From contig CM064653.1 of the NCBI GenBank assembly GCA_032717465.1, positions 35,025,603 through 35,089,602 of the forward strand: DNA of 64,000 nt. Direction: 5' to 3'. Positions within the stretch are counted from its first letter, which is position 1, and each line of letters starts with the position of its first letter. The translations under genes and the position numbers were made by a program. The DNA comes from Coenobita brevimanus. Taxonomy: Eukaryota; Arthropoda; Malacostraca; Decapoda; Coenobitidae. Of the stretch, positions 43,768-54,633 are shown piece by piece. Under the pieces are notes generated by a model. The model ran no database searches. It worked only from the letters and a program-made list of their open reading frames with translations, and had not been told where the DNA came from.

Positions 43768-44250
43768 TGTATGAGGTGCACAAAAATATGTTGATTGCAT
43801 TGTTCCTTAGTCAGCTGAGCGTAAGCAGACCGTGAATTTCCATGAGTATGCTAACGTAGCATCAGGTCCTCCCTCAAATTTTACACCATTTAGCTGTGAG
43901 AGCACGACGACTGGCCCGAGGGAGGATTGGACGGAGTTAGTCACTATTTCACTGAACTGTGCCCATGTTAGGGCGGCATTGATTTACCCTGCTACCAGGG
44001 CTACTGACTTGCCTAGATGAGGCAGTAATACCACGATTTTGTGTGTGTCCTCTTCATAGACCAAATCCAACACCAATTTGACCATTTCCATTTAAGTTGT
44101 AATGTCATATAGTTTGGGGTCTTAAATGGGTATGAGGATGTGGGACCTTTGGGCTGCCATCATGATGTATATGCTCCCGTGCTACTGTGTACTTGGGTGA
44201 TTGAAGCTCTGCTTTGCCTTTCCTTTGTATTTAGAACCACCGCTAGCCAC
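43768..44250 (-). pseudogene. Gypsy gag N-terminal part, degenerate
   Basis: The minus-strand reading contains MVKLVLDLVYEEDTHKIVVL, LGKSVALVAG and INAALTWAQFSEIVTNSVQ in one frame with a few stops. This lies directly downstream of the 5' LTR, where gag is expected. No diagnostic capsid motif was recognised; the call is positional. Possible primer-binding site TGGTGGCTAGCGG lies at its upstream edge. Confidence 0.5.
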
Positions 44251-44253
44251 CAG

Positions 44254-45587
44254 TGTTATGCTTGGGCAAACTTAGTTGCTTTGGGTTTGTCTAAACAGGG
44301 AGGGATACACAAAGTACATTTCCAGTATACTCTAGTAGCACAAGGAAGACACACAAACTCCAGATGGTTATAGTACAGGTTTATTATTATTATTGACTCT
44401 TTATACAATCTGGATAAGTGGAGTGAATGACACTAGACAGAGGGAAGGAAATGGCTGATTTGAGGTATGAGGTCTCGATCTGAGGATTTGGAGGGAAGCT
44501 CTCTCTCTTCCTTCACTCTGGAGATCACCAGGACTACACACTGGAAAATGAGGAAATCTGGGGGGTGAGGTCGAGTTTACGTCTGTATGTGTAGGTGTTG
44601 TGGTGTGTAAACTAAGATACTGGCAAAGCCCATAAGGAGAGACTGTGACTCTAGCTCTCAAGGGGAGGAACCTGTTGTCTGGCTCTCTCTGTGGACCTTG
44701 TGGAGGACAGACGTAATTGTGCTTTGTTCCCAGAGTGGGCATGCAGGGAAGCTGGAAGAGACCCGGGGAAGCCAGGACAGCTAGGCCATCTATTGTTATC
44801 CCTGGGATCTCCTTTCCAGATGTGGGGGGAATGGAGCTGAGGAGGGGTGGACGAGGGAGTACGGGAAGGGGATCCACTCTGAGGGCAGCGGTATCTAGTA
44901 GCAGTTGGTCCGAGCCCAGGGCACGTCGTGGCTCCTCCGGGGCTGAACCACCTCTAGCAAGTTCAACTGTCAGAGGGGGGGCATTGTATTCCTGCTTAGC
45001 TGGACCATGTCCAGGAAGTCCAGAGGCTGAACTGCATCTAGCAAGTTCGGTGGCCGGAGAGGGACGTCAGTGCTCCTGCGTAGCTGGACCGCGTCTAGCA
45101 GGTCCAGAGGCCGAACCGCATTGAGAAAGTTCAGTGGCCGGAGGGGAATGCTGGTGCTGCTGTGGAGCTGGGCCACGTCTAGCGAGCCCAGAGGCCGAAG
45201 AGGGGTGTCGGTGCTTCTGTGTAGCTGAACCGCGTCCAGCAAGTCCAGGGGGTACATCACTTCTAGCAAACCAGGTAGGAGAGAAGCTTCTAGCGCTCCC
45301 TGTAGTGCTAAAACAAGCAAGCACTGGATTGGAGAGCTCCGGTCGCTGGCAGTACTTGTGGTTTGAGCTGCGACGGCGGGTGGATGATGACTCAACTAGA
45401 AATTCTTCCTGTAATTGTGAGTGTTTGCTCCTTGCGTCCCTCTTGTCTGGGCATTTGTATTGTCTGGGCATTTGTATTGTAGCTGTCATGGCCGCTGTAC
45501 CTGGCTGCTGGGGGTGGTTTTCTGTGAAGCGCTGGTTTTCCATGGCCGTGGCTGGAGTGGAGACTGAGGTAAGTCTCAACCTGGGCA
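44254..45587 (-). repeat. Gypsy 5' LTR with an 84-bp tandem array
   Basis: On the plus strand it starts TGTTATGC and ends GGGCA. It contains 878 bp (44620-45497) absent from the other LTR, bounded by TA on both sides. Within this, AGCTGGACC-type units start at 44998, 45082, 45166 and 45223 (spacing 84, 84, 57), with a related partial unit before. The frames seen here (Gly/Arg/Pro or Leu/Asp-rich) are by-products of the array. Confidence 0.65.
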
Positions 45588-46127
45588 CTTTATTTATGTC
45601 TGAGCCTGAAGTGTGTGCTGTGAATGTTTGATTCTAGCCCCTTCGCCTTCTGAGTATAGTGTGTTGTAGAATTTAATTTATGGGAATACACAGGATAAAA
45701 ATGGGCTGGCGGAAGGTACAGGTATGAATGAAAAAGGAGTGGGAGCTCCAGCTCCTAGCTGTGTTTGCAGTTGCCCCTACATTAAACTTAGGTTAGGTTA
45801 GGTTCAGTCATGCAGTTGGGTGAACTCAAACATGGATGTGGTAATGGCTGGAGGTAGGGGTAAATGTAAAACAGTGTCTGACTGACGTAAAAGTCTTCTC
45901 TGACTTCTGTCACAAATAGTTTGCTGTGCTTAGAAAGTAATGGGGGAGGGGATTCTCAAGCTATCCCTGTCCATTATTGCATCTGTGATAAATTGAGCAG
46001 ATGTAACTGAACCCAGTCTGCCTTAATTTTAATGTAGATATGATAGTGGATGGAGCTAGGTTGACACCAACATTATGCATAGTAAGAAGAAATTGGAGCT
46101 AAAGTGTTTAGAATCATCTGTATATTT
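45588..46127. other. no gene; interstitial (TTAGG)3
   Basis: Nothing coding was recognised. At 45788-45802 there are three perfect TTAGG units. The rest is unique-looking sequence between the Gypsy LTR and RTE copy g. Confidence 0.6.
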
Positions 46128-46550
46128 GCTGTATCCTTGGGTGTTAATCCCACAAGGGATGTCCATAAACAAATTGGCTCCATGTCACCTCGTCCTGTAC
46201 CATTTAGCTGCCTTTCTCCAACTCGCACCCCCGTCACTCATGTATCTCTCCACTGTATCCCTCCATCTCATCCTTGGTGTTCCCCTCCCCCTCACTATCA
46301 TAACACTTCTAATCAGTCTTATTTTACATCGTCTCCTCATGGTCAGACCATCTCAGAGTACACTATTTCTCTTAATTCTTTCAGTCACACCTGCATCAGC
46401 ACTACAATGCTCTTTCTTCTCCTCATTTGACTGTCTCCCTATGTAATTCCACATGCTTCTCTTAAATAACACATTTCCACTGGTCCCATGACTTGAGTCC
46501 TTCCAACAGGTCAATCACTCACTGCTATACATTAGAGAGGGGATTATGTA

Positions 46551-47416
46551 CAGTACACTCAGTCATCAAGTAATGAGGACAGGGACTGGGCAAGGACTGT
46601 GCTACTCAAACCCACATTACTCAAACAATATGTTTGCATGTATAATGGTACGGCACAGTGTGTTCCGATGACTTTCCAAAACCCTCACTTTTACCCCTTC
46701 TTACCACCCTACCTCCACAAATAACCCCTACTTATACCCACCATCTGGTAAAACACTTGAGGTACAACTGCTATATTGTAATTAAGAACATGAATGGTAT
46801 TAAAATTGCATCAACAAAAACAAAAGTTAGGTGGGTACCTGTGTGTTGTGGATGCATAGCTCTACGGCACTCTCCTTCCGTTCCCCACCCGCAATGTTGT
46901 TGTTGTCATTGTTGAGATGTTGCTGCTCCTACACTTTCTTCAACATCTAAGTCAAATCCTTTGCTAGTGCTTCCATTCCTACCATGCATTTTTTCCATTT
47001 CTGCCAGCCTCTTTCCCTGCACAAATTCCTTTACTGTCCCATACTTCTGGGCATATGTGAAGATGCTCCACTTTCCAGATGGTTGGACCTCATCGTGCAG
47101 CATGACTAAGAGTCATTGCCCTTGCTCGACACACAAACACACAAAGAAATCTTGCTGCACAGCATGGGTTGAACTCGGTGAGACACGAGAAAGGACTGAG
47201 TGTGCCCAGGACAGGTATCCGGAAGTAAGCCGGCCAATCATGGCAAGTCTGGCAGGTGATGTAACTGCGCGCAGCTTTCAAATTGCATTGTCAGGCCAGC
47301 TGACTTCCCGCATAAGCTTGAGTTTTTCCCCATGTTCATTATGACCTGTCACATTATGCTGACTGTTTTAGAACAAAAACTCATTACTTAACCATGCATT
47401 ACTCAAGGATTGCCTA
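46551..47416. mobile_element. pogo-like element in RTE copy g
   Basis: The left end CAGTACACTCAGTCATCAAG leads to TAATGAGG. The right end on the minus strand reads TAGGCAATCCTTGAGTAATG, with TA flanks (46549-46550, 47417-47418). RTE copy g reads on across it. A minus frame at 47103-46906 (KWSIFTYAQKYGTVKEFVQG) might be a scrap of a DNA-binding domain; not certain. Confidence 0.65.
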
Positions 47417-49060
47417 TACTGTCATGCAGAGACTTTTTTACTTCCATACTCGCATTCCTATTCTTAATTGCTGCCTTCAGAGGACCAGCAACTTTCCTTC
47501 TCTGCTTGTCTTTTCATGCACTTCATCCTCAAAACTTCCATTCTTGCTGTTCTATCTATTTGTCTATCTGTTGCCAGATCCCTTAATCCTGTAAGGGGTG
47601 GCCATAAACAAATCGCCTCCATATCACTGTCCCCCACCATTTCACTGCCATCCTCCCAGCTCACACCCCCCTCTCTCATACACCTCTCCACTCCATCGCT
47701 TCATCTCATCTTCGGCCTCCCCCCTCCATGTCCCCCCCTCCATCTTACTCACATACACTCTCTTTGTTAGTCTCTTGCTTTCCATCCTCTCCACATGGCC
47801 AAACTATGTCAATGTATTTTTCCTAACACCTTATATCACAGCCACATCCACACCACAACACTCCTTCAACTTCCTCATTTGTCAGTCTCTCTCTCCATGT
47901 AACTCCACATGCTACTCTCAGATAATTCATTTCCACTGCTCTCACTTTGACTTGCATCCTTCCAACTAGGTCCAAGCTTCACTTCCATGTGTTAGAGTTG
48001 GTATCACAGTACTATCATGCAGCAGCTTTTTTACTTCCATGCTTACTTCCCTGTTTCTTATCACTTCTTCAAAGAACCAGCAACCTTTCTTCCGTGTTGT
48101 ACCCTTTCAAGCACTTCATCTTCCAAACTTCCATCCCTACTCATCACACAGCCCAAGTACATAAATGCACTCACATTTTCCAATTCTTCATCATCCAGCC
48201 TCACTGTACATTCAGTGACTTAATTTCTCTCAAAGACCATAACTTTACTCATCCCTGCATTCACCTTTAGATTCCGTTTCTTACATACTCTCCTGAACTC
48301 ATTCACCAAGCCTTGCACTTTCCCTTCATCTTCTCTTAACAATACAGTATATATCATATGCAGACAGCAGTACAGGAAGTTTCCAAACGCTGCCCTCTCT
48401 TATGAGGGCCGCTTGGACATCCACTGTCCTACTTTGTATCTGTATTATAACCCCATCTGTATAAAGATTGAACAACTATGGGGACATGACACATTCCTGT
48501 TTCAATCCAACATTCAAATAGAGAAATTCATTCAGTTTACTATCCACATGCACTGGAGCTTAGCACCTTCATACGTACTCATCATGGCATTCAGCGTCCT
48601 TCCATTTACTCCGTCTATTCTTAACCCGCCACATGCCAGACACTTTTAGCCCTATGTGTCACCCCCGTGCTGGCTTTTTTTTTTTTTTTTTCTAAAATGA
48701 AAGATTTCGATGTGGAAAAAAAAAAACGAATATCACCATGAAAAAACTCACCGGAGGTCAGTACCACCACCTGCCTTCAGGTGTGTGTTTGCGGGGTAAT
48801 CCCCAGCAGAGATGAGAGAGAACCCATTTTCTATGCAAGGTAAACTCAGGTATTCTCACCAGTGTGACTCAGGGAAGGTATAGGAATGTTCTTCACACTT
48901 TTCTGTCCACTTCACACTCACAATTTTTTTTTTTTTTTTTTTTTTTTATAGGATTTCATAAAGAAAGTGTCTTTTTTTTTTTTTTTGCAAATAAATCACT
49001 TACTACTTCAACACCTGTCACACTATACATATCTCTCTTACTATGAATGCATTGTCATAC

Positions 49061-49372
49061 AGGTGAGGCGGCCTGCAGTCCTGATGGACCCAGGTTTGAA
49101 TCCCGGCTGGTGCAGGGAACAGTTTAAGGATTTGAATTTCATAGAAGCAGACTTTCCTGATCTACCAGATGACCCGCCGACATGTCATAAAAGTACCCCC
49201 GCTAATACCAATACACCAGTCCTGTATGAGACAGCCCTAGCATGTATTCAATGTGGACGGTGGGTGTTAGCGCTGAAGTGGTGACATGTGGAGGTGTAGG
49301 AGGACTAATGGGCCTTAGGATAGGCTACTGCCCCCGAGATATAGGCCCTGAAGCCTTTGCCCAGAGTCGGAC

Positions 49373-49409
<37 letters not shown>
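49061..49409 (+). mobile_element. tRNA-derived SINE with poly(A) tail
   Basis: The head has an RNA polymerase III B-box-like GGTTTGAATCC (49093-49103) after a GGCGGCCTGCAG stretch that may hold the A box. The body is shared with 19411-19625. It ends in about 30 A (49380-49409). It lies in the 3' non-coding part of piggyBac-2. Confidence 0.8.
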
Positions 49410-49411
<2 letters not shown>

Positions 49412-49700
49412 TACGAGAAAATATGCACAACTTGACTTCACAATGTACAGCCTTTTCACTTACGATAATGTATTTACATCCTGCCATCAGTATGCACAGA
49501 CATTATAAGAGTATTTTTGAGCATCTCACTGTGAATACATCATCTTACATTTATGAGAACATATACAAAAGTTGACCACTACATACAGTCCTTACACTTA
49601 CGAGAAAATATTTACAACATGCCTTCACTGTGTGCAGTACTTATAACACTATCTGAGCATCTTTTTCCGTACTTACAGCATTTTTTGAGCGTCATTTTGT
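49410..49700. repeat. about 50-65 bp subrepeats beside the piggyBac-2 transposase
   Basis: TTACGAGAAAATAT-like starts recur (about 49411, 49459, 49544, 49600), with TTCACTGTG-, TCACTGTG- and TACAGTCC-type ends. The array lies between the transposase 3' end and the left terminus. Confidence 0.6.
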
Positions 49701-50671
49701 CGCTTGTGATTACCACTTTATTGTTACCCGATAGTTTGTGAGAGTGTGGTACTGCTCAAAGCATGAGAATATACACAGTCCTACGTCACACTCTGTACAC
49801 ATATACCTTGAGTCCTTCCGCTGAGTACATGGCCTTACAGTGCTGTTTGCACACACATGACACCTCCGCTGGGGATTTTGACTCATTGCACTTGGAGGGA
49901 TGATCCTGGGGAAGTGTCTAACTGTGAGGCGGACAGGTGTGGCAGTGGCGAGCAGCACTTCTATCTTCCCCATATTCCCCCACTATATCCCGCCCCAGCT
50001 TATGAATATATCCCTCGAAGGTCTCCTGGATGCCAGTGGTATGTGCATGGAGATAGTGAGCATTTAGGATTGTGATGTCGAGGAGGTGGAAGAATAATTT
50101 CTTATATCACTTCATCGTGGGCTTGGCACAGTCCACGCTGGAAATCATTGCGTCCTTTTTATCCACCTGTCGCATATTCACATTGTAGGCCAAGACAGGT
50201 TCTGGTTTCCAGATGTGGCGCTGCCCTTCTGCCCTGTAATCTATGTTGTCTTTGTGGTGTACAAGGGGCCAATGAACAGATGAGAGGAGGAAAACTTCGC
50301 GGTTGTGGTGCCATGCTGTGACGAGGATATTATTAGCCTTGTAAAAAACAACCTCGTTTTTCTGAAGCTTCCTCCCTGCCTTCACCATGTGCTGATGGTT
50401 CTTCTTTACATTGCTGCACAGACCAGTTTCCAGCAGGTGAAGGAACCTGGCGAGAAGGGGGCTTGTGTACTAATTGTTTAGGTACAGGACGTGCCCACAA
50501 TGAAGGTATTCCTCGATCATCAACTTTACCACAGCCCATGAGTCCCAAGCGTCTATCTTCTGTGATGTCTGTTAAAACACCTGTGTACAGGACTATGTCC
50601 TGCACATACCCAGTCCTACAGTCACACATCATGAAGATTTTGAAGCCAAACCTGTGTCTTTTGCTGGGGAT

Positions 50672-52195
50672 AAAACCTCATATAACGGACTTCAGTAGAC
50701 CGGAATTCGCTTTTATCGGACTTGAGGAGCTACCGGACTGAATTTCTGTATATCAGAAAAAGTCTCATAAAGCCAGAAGCAGTCCGGACTGCTTGACCAC
50801 TTCAGCTATGTTCACCACAGTAAGGTAAATAAAAGACATGTATATTAGTGTAAAGTACAATATTATTATATGACAGGGTGGATAGACAAGGATTGTGGAA
50901 AGTGATAAGAATATATGGAGTAGATGGGAAGTTGTTGAATGCTGTGAAGAGTATGTACGATGGTGCGAAGGCTGCAGTGCGTGTGGATGGTGAACTAAGT
51001 GAATTTTTCTCTTTGAAAGTTGGGTTGAAACAGGGATGTGTCATGTCTCCATGGTTGTTCAATCTTTACATGGATGGGGTAATAAAAGAGGTACAAGGTA
51101 TGGTAGTGGATGTTGGGGTGGCCCTGGTGAGAGAGGATAGTGTTTGGAAACTCCCTGTACTGTTGTTTGCAGATGATACTGTGTTGTTGAGTGAAGACAA
51201 ACGGGAGCTGCAAGGCTTGGTGGATGAGTTTGGGGGAGTGTGTAAGAAACGGAATCTAAAGGTGAATGTAGGGAAGAGTAAAGTGATGGTCTTTGAGAGA
51301 GGTGAAGTCAGTGAATGTACAGCGAGATTGGATGGTGAGGAATTGGAAAATGTGAGTACGTTTAAGTACTTGGGTAGTGTGATGAGCAAGGATGGAGGTT
51401 TGGAGGGTGAAGTGCATGAAAGGGTACAGCAAGGAAGAAAGGTTGCTGGTTCTTTGAAAGCAGTGATAAGAAACAGGGAAGTGAGCATGGAAGTGAAAAA
51501 GTTACTGCATGACAGTATTGTGATACCAACTCTAACATACGGAAGTGAAGCTTGGACGTTGTTGGAAGGACACAAGTCAAGAGTGAGAGCAGTGGAAATG
51601 AGTTATTTAAGAGGAGCCTGTGGAGTCACATGGAGAGACAGGCTGACAAATGAGGATATAAAGGAGCGTTGTGGTGTGGATGTGGATGTGATAGGAAGCG
51701 TTATGAGGAACACACTGAGGTGGTTTGGCCATGTGGAGAGGATGGAGGGTGAAAGACTGACGAAGAGAGTGTATGTGAGTGAGGTGGAGGGGGGAAGAGG
51801 GAGGGGGAGGCCAAGGATGAGATGGAGGGATGGGGTGGAGAGGTATATGAGAGAGGGGGGTGTGAGTTGGGAGCAGGGCAGTGAGATGGTGGGGGACAGG
51901 GCGACTTGGAGGCGATTTGTTTGTGGCCACCCCAAACGGGATTGAGGCGTCTGGCAAAAGATAGATAGATAGTATATTGTATCATTTGATTAATGTAGTG
52001 AGGTTATAACTCGGTACAGTACCGCAATGGTAGTCAAAACAGTTTGAAAACCGTTCATGCAATCCAGACTAATGTCTGATATATTGGAAAAAGTGCGGAT
52101 TAGCAGGGGGAAGTCCAGATGTCGCTTTTATCAGAATTTCTCATTTTTCGGAATGGCTCGGACCCCAATTAGTCCGTTATAGTGAGGTCTTACTG
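50672..52195. mobile_element. pogo-like MITE M3 in piggyBac-2, split by RTE copy e
   Basis: This is the M1 family in reverse orientation: the left part AAAACCTCATATAACGGACT to AGTGTAAAGTACAATATTAT, the right part ATTGTATCATTTGATTAATG to TAGTCCGTTATAGTGAGGTC and TTACTG. It interrupts the transposase between IAIRQ and IPSKRHRFG. Compared with M1 it is continuous if 50868-51972 is removed. Confidence 0.88.
50868..51972 (+). CDS. RTE LINE copy e, 5'-truncated, open RT frame of 355 residues
   Basis: It begins within RT motif A (DRVDRQGLWKV) and runs without a lesion through VGLKQGCVMSPWLFN, LLFADDTVLLSEDKRELQ, YGSEAWTLLEGHKSRVRA and RGRGRPRMRWRDGVERYMRE to GHPKRD (51945). A 12-bp 3' UTR and (ATAG)n to 51972 follow. 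The catalytic FADD is present, but motif A and everything before are missing. Sequence is very close to copies c and d. The target was a TATA-rich run in MITE M3. Confidence 0.88.
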
Positions 52196-54170
52196 TCTGA
52201 TTGCGATGTTACCTCTCCATAGCACGAGATTCTTGTCTATGACGAGGTCTCGGTACGGAGAGTAGGAGGTATGGAATTTCTCTCGCAGGTAATCAAAAAC
52301 TAGACGTATCCTCCTCATTTTTTCCTTGTTGTTAGCGTTAGCTGGGTCAAAGGTGTCAAACAAATGTAGGCGGCTCAGGATGTATTGAAATCTATTCCTT
52401 CTCATCACCTTGCCAAAAAATGGTGTCGCCATTACTGGATCCACTGTCCATTAGGATGGAAGCTGATTTTTTTTCATTATCCCCACCAAAAGAACAAGTG
52501 CTAGGAACAAGTACAGTTCACTTAGCATCACGTCAGGTTCAAACAGTCGGCTGTGTGGGGTCTGTGTCATTCCCCCACACTCAAATGCTGCAAAGGTGTT
52601 GGTAAGGGCAACAATTTTCAATACAGAGTCACCAGGGAAATAGTTTCTAAAAAACTGCAGCCTACTTGAGCTAGGGATGAGCTCAGGAACAGTACACCTG
52701 GCCACATTCTTGTGGGTGAACGGGTGACTGTGTGTGACAAAGTCACTCCCATCCTCCCACTCCCACATCATTTCCTCCTCCTCATCATCATCGCCTCCAT
52801 CGTCCTCGGGCCATGAAGAATGGGGGAATATTTCACATGAGGTGCTGGGTGTGGGGAATGGGGGAACACTTTGTCCTGAGGTGCTAGGCTGAGCTGGGTC
52901 ATGTGGGGGCGAGGGAGAGCGTGGGCGTGATAACTCATTCTCCCCCAACAATGGAATTTTCCCAAATCGGCCCCTCTTCCTCCTGACACCTTCATCCCCA
53001 TGTAGGGAAATCCTAGGCTTCCCCAACCTCCCATGAACAGAAGAACTACCTTCCGCCTCATCGTCATGACGTGCAAGACGACGACGTGCAGGTGCCCTCG
53101 TTCCATGTGTTGCCCTAGCATACCCCACGTACCTTGATTTTCGTGGTGAGGGAATTTCCTCATCACTACTACTCTCTTCATCAGGCTGGACGTAGTCTTT
53201 ATCCTGCACATCGTCGTCCACGTCACTTTCCGCAGCGTAAGGACCTTCAGGAGCTCCTGAATCTCCTTGTCTGAGAGACCGCGGTGAGACGTTACTGCAC
53301 TGTATGATAGACACAAGCAGAGTGAGGCAGAGCAAGCGGGAGGAGGGAGCGCATGGGTGTGTAGGCCTGACCGCCTGAGGCAAGATAAAGGAAAGGTTAC
53401 CCTACAAGCATGCCAATTTTTGCGTGCATAGCTTGAAAAATGCAGCCACAATGAATTTTTGAAATTTAAGCCGTTTTAAAATGGCACTGGCACTGGCCTC
53501 AGAATTACGTTAGACCATTTGAAAACGGCACTGGCATGCGGCGGGTTAATGTTTTCCACAGTCATTATCTGTCCACTCTGTCATTTGCTTTCTCCAAATC
53601 CATGAAGGCCACATACAACTTCATTCCCTTGTCAAGACACATTTCCAATGAAGACCTAAGGATGAATATTTGATCTGCACAACCAAAAATCTCCCTCTTC
53701 TTCTCCAACTAATTCCTCAGTTATTTCTCTAACTCTGTCAGTAAGTTTCCTACTATATACTATTCATGTTACACTCAGGAGATGAATGCCCCTGTAATTA
53801 CCACACACTTCTTTTTCCCCATTTTCTTTGTGCAGGGGAATACCTATACCTGACATCCAGTCCTTCGGAACTCTACCTTCCTCCCAGGCCAATTTACACA
53901 TCTTCTGTATCCACTTTACTACTATCTTACCCTTATACTTCATCACTTCACCACACACTCCATCATTTCCCAGGGCTTACCCCATTTTGACTTTCTTCAT
54001 TGTTTCCACTACAGTACTTCCATTCTACTGATCTCTTCCTCGCTTCTCACCTCCTTCCTTCTCACATCCATTCCCCAGCCACTTATACTCGCATTACTTT
54101 CATTCTCTGTGTTTAACAGTTCCTTAAAGTTTTCTCTCCATCTGCTCACTTTTTCTCCCTTCTCCACTAG

Positions 54171-54633
54171 CCATCCTTCCATCCATCATCCAATCTTATG
54201 TTACCCCATGAGGAGTGTAGCAGCCTGGGGCTAGGCAAGTTGGTCCTGACATTAAGATGAGAGTGACCATCCTCACTCATCCCTGAGTGGCATTACGTGA
54301 GCAGTAAACCCTAATCTCCCCTGGGATATAAACCTTCACTGGCTCAGTCCGATTGGAGCTCCGTAATTACGCACTAAACCACCAGGCGCCAAGATTTGGT
54401 TATATGGTTACCACCCAATGCAGTAAATGGTTTCCTGGTGTACTGGAAACCATTTGGCTTGTCACTCAGTGTAGAATCATGCAGGCAGAAGGAAGAGGAA
54501 AGAATGAAGGAAAGAAAGACTGAAGAGGGAGTGTTATGTCACCCGTAGGCAGAAGGATGAGGAAAGAATGAAGGAAAGAAGGATGGAGAAGAGGAAAGGG
54601 CAGACACCCGAGAACAGCACTATGTCAAGTGAG
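54171..54633 (-). mobile_element. composite SINE with tRNA-like internal head
   Basis: It is flanked by TTCTCCACTAG (54160-54170 and 54634-54644). On the minus strand it starts with pyrimidine-rich sequence containing two 63-bp tandem units (complement GGCAGAAGGA at about 54485 and 54548). Then comes the S-type lead (AACCATATAACCAAATCTT), then at 54390 a tRNA-like part: GGCGCCTGGTGGTTTAGTGC and B-box-like GGTTTATATCCC (54334-54323). It ends in a (GGAT)n tail at about 54200-54172. Inserted into RTE copy f. Confidence 0.75.

Larger units (their letters stand above)
25469..45587 (-). mobile_element. Gypsy-type LTR retrotransposon, heavily interrupted composite
   Basis: Read on the minus strand the order is 5' LTR (45587-44254), gag (44250-43768, then 39188-38700), protease, RT, RNase H, integrase, Pro-rich tail and 3' LTR (29236-25469 with an insertion). 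LTR parts match: both start TGTTATGC on the plus strand and end ...GGGCA. Just inside the 5' LTR is TGGTGGCTAGCGG, a possible primer-binding site. An ATAAATAA-like direct repeat occurs at both outer edges. At least four separate insertions lie inside. No env-like frame was seen. Confidence 0.75.
49710..53383 (-). pseudogene. piggyBac transposase of piggyBac-2, split and frameshifted
   Basis: The enzyme would cut and paste at TTAA. Pieces on the minus strand: 53383-52451 (acidic, SSSDEEIPSPRKSRYVGY; basic RKRGRFGKIPLL; ARCTVPELIPSSS; SELYLFLALVLLVGIMKKNQ), 52444-52190 (VMRRNRFQYILSRLHLFD, DLVIDKNLVLWRGN with the first catalytic Asp), break by the MITE, then KRHRFGFKIFMMCDCRTGYV (about 50690-50333). 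The last pieces are 50388-50107 (VLAYNVNMRQVDKKDAM, third Asp) and 49973-49710 (CHVCANSTVRPCTQR, CTECDVGLCIFSC; Cys-rich tail). A frameshift removes the clear second Asp context (YTDNYY). Dead. Confidence 0.88.
48625..53545 (-). mobile_element. piggyBac-2, TTAA-flanked, interrupted
   Basis: The left end CCCGCCACATGCCAGACAC and the right end on the minus strand CCCGCCGCATGCCAGTGCC match, with TTAA at 48621-48624 and 53546-53549. It is inserted in RTE copy f. It contains a SINE (49061-49409) and a pogo-like MITE (50672-52195) that carries RTE copy e. Without inserts it is about 3 kb. Confidence 0.92.

Noticed and set aside
44717..45631. Gly/Arg/Pro-rich plus frames and Leu/Asp-rich minus frames
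   Set aside because: They arise from the 84-bp tandem array in the LTR. An array with a period divisible by three keeps frames open without selection.
46906..47103. Minus frame KWSIFTYAQKYGTVKEFVQG as a complete DNA-binding domain
   Set aside because: It is too short and has no clear HTH pattern. It is mentioned only as a possible scrap within the TA-flanked element.
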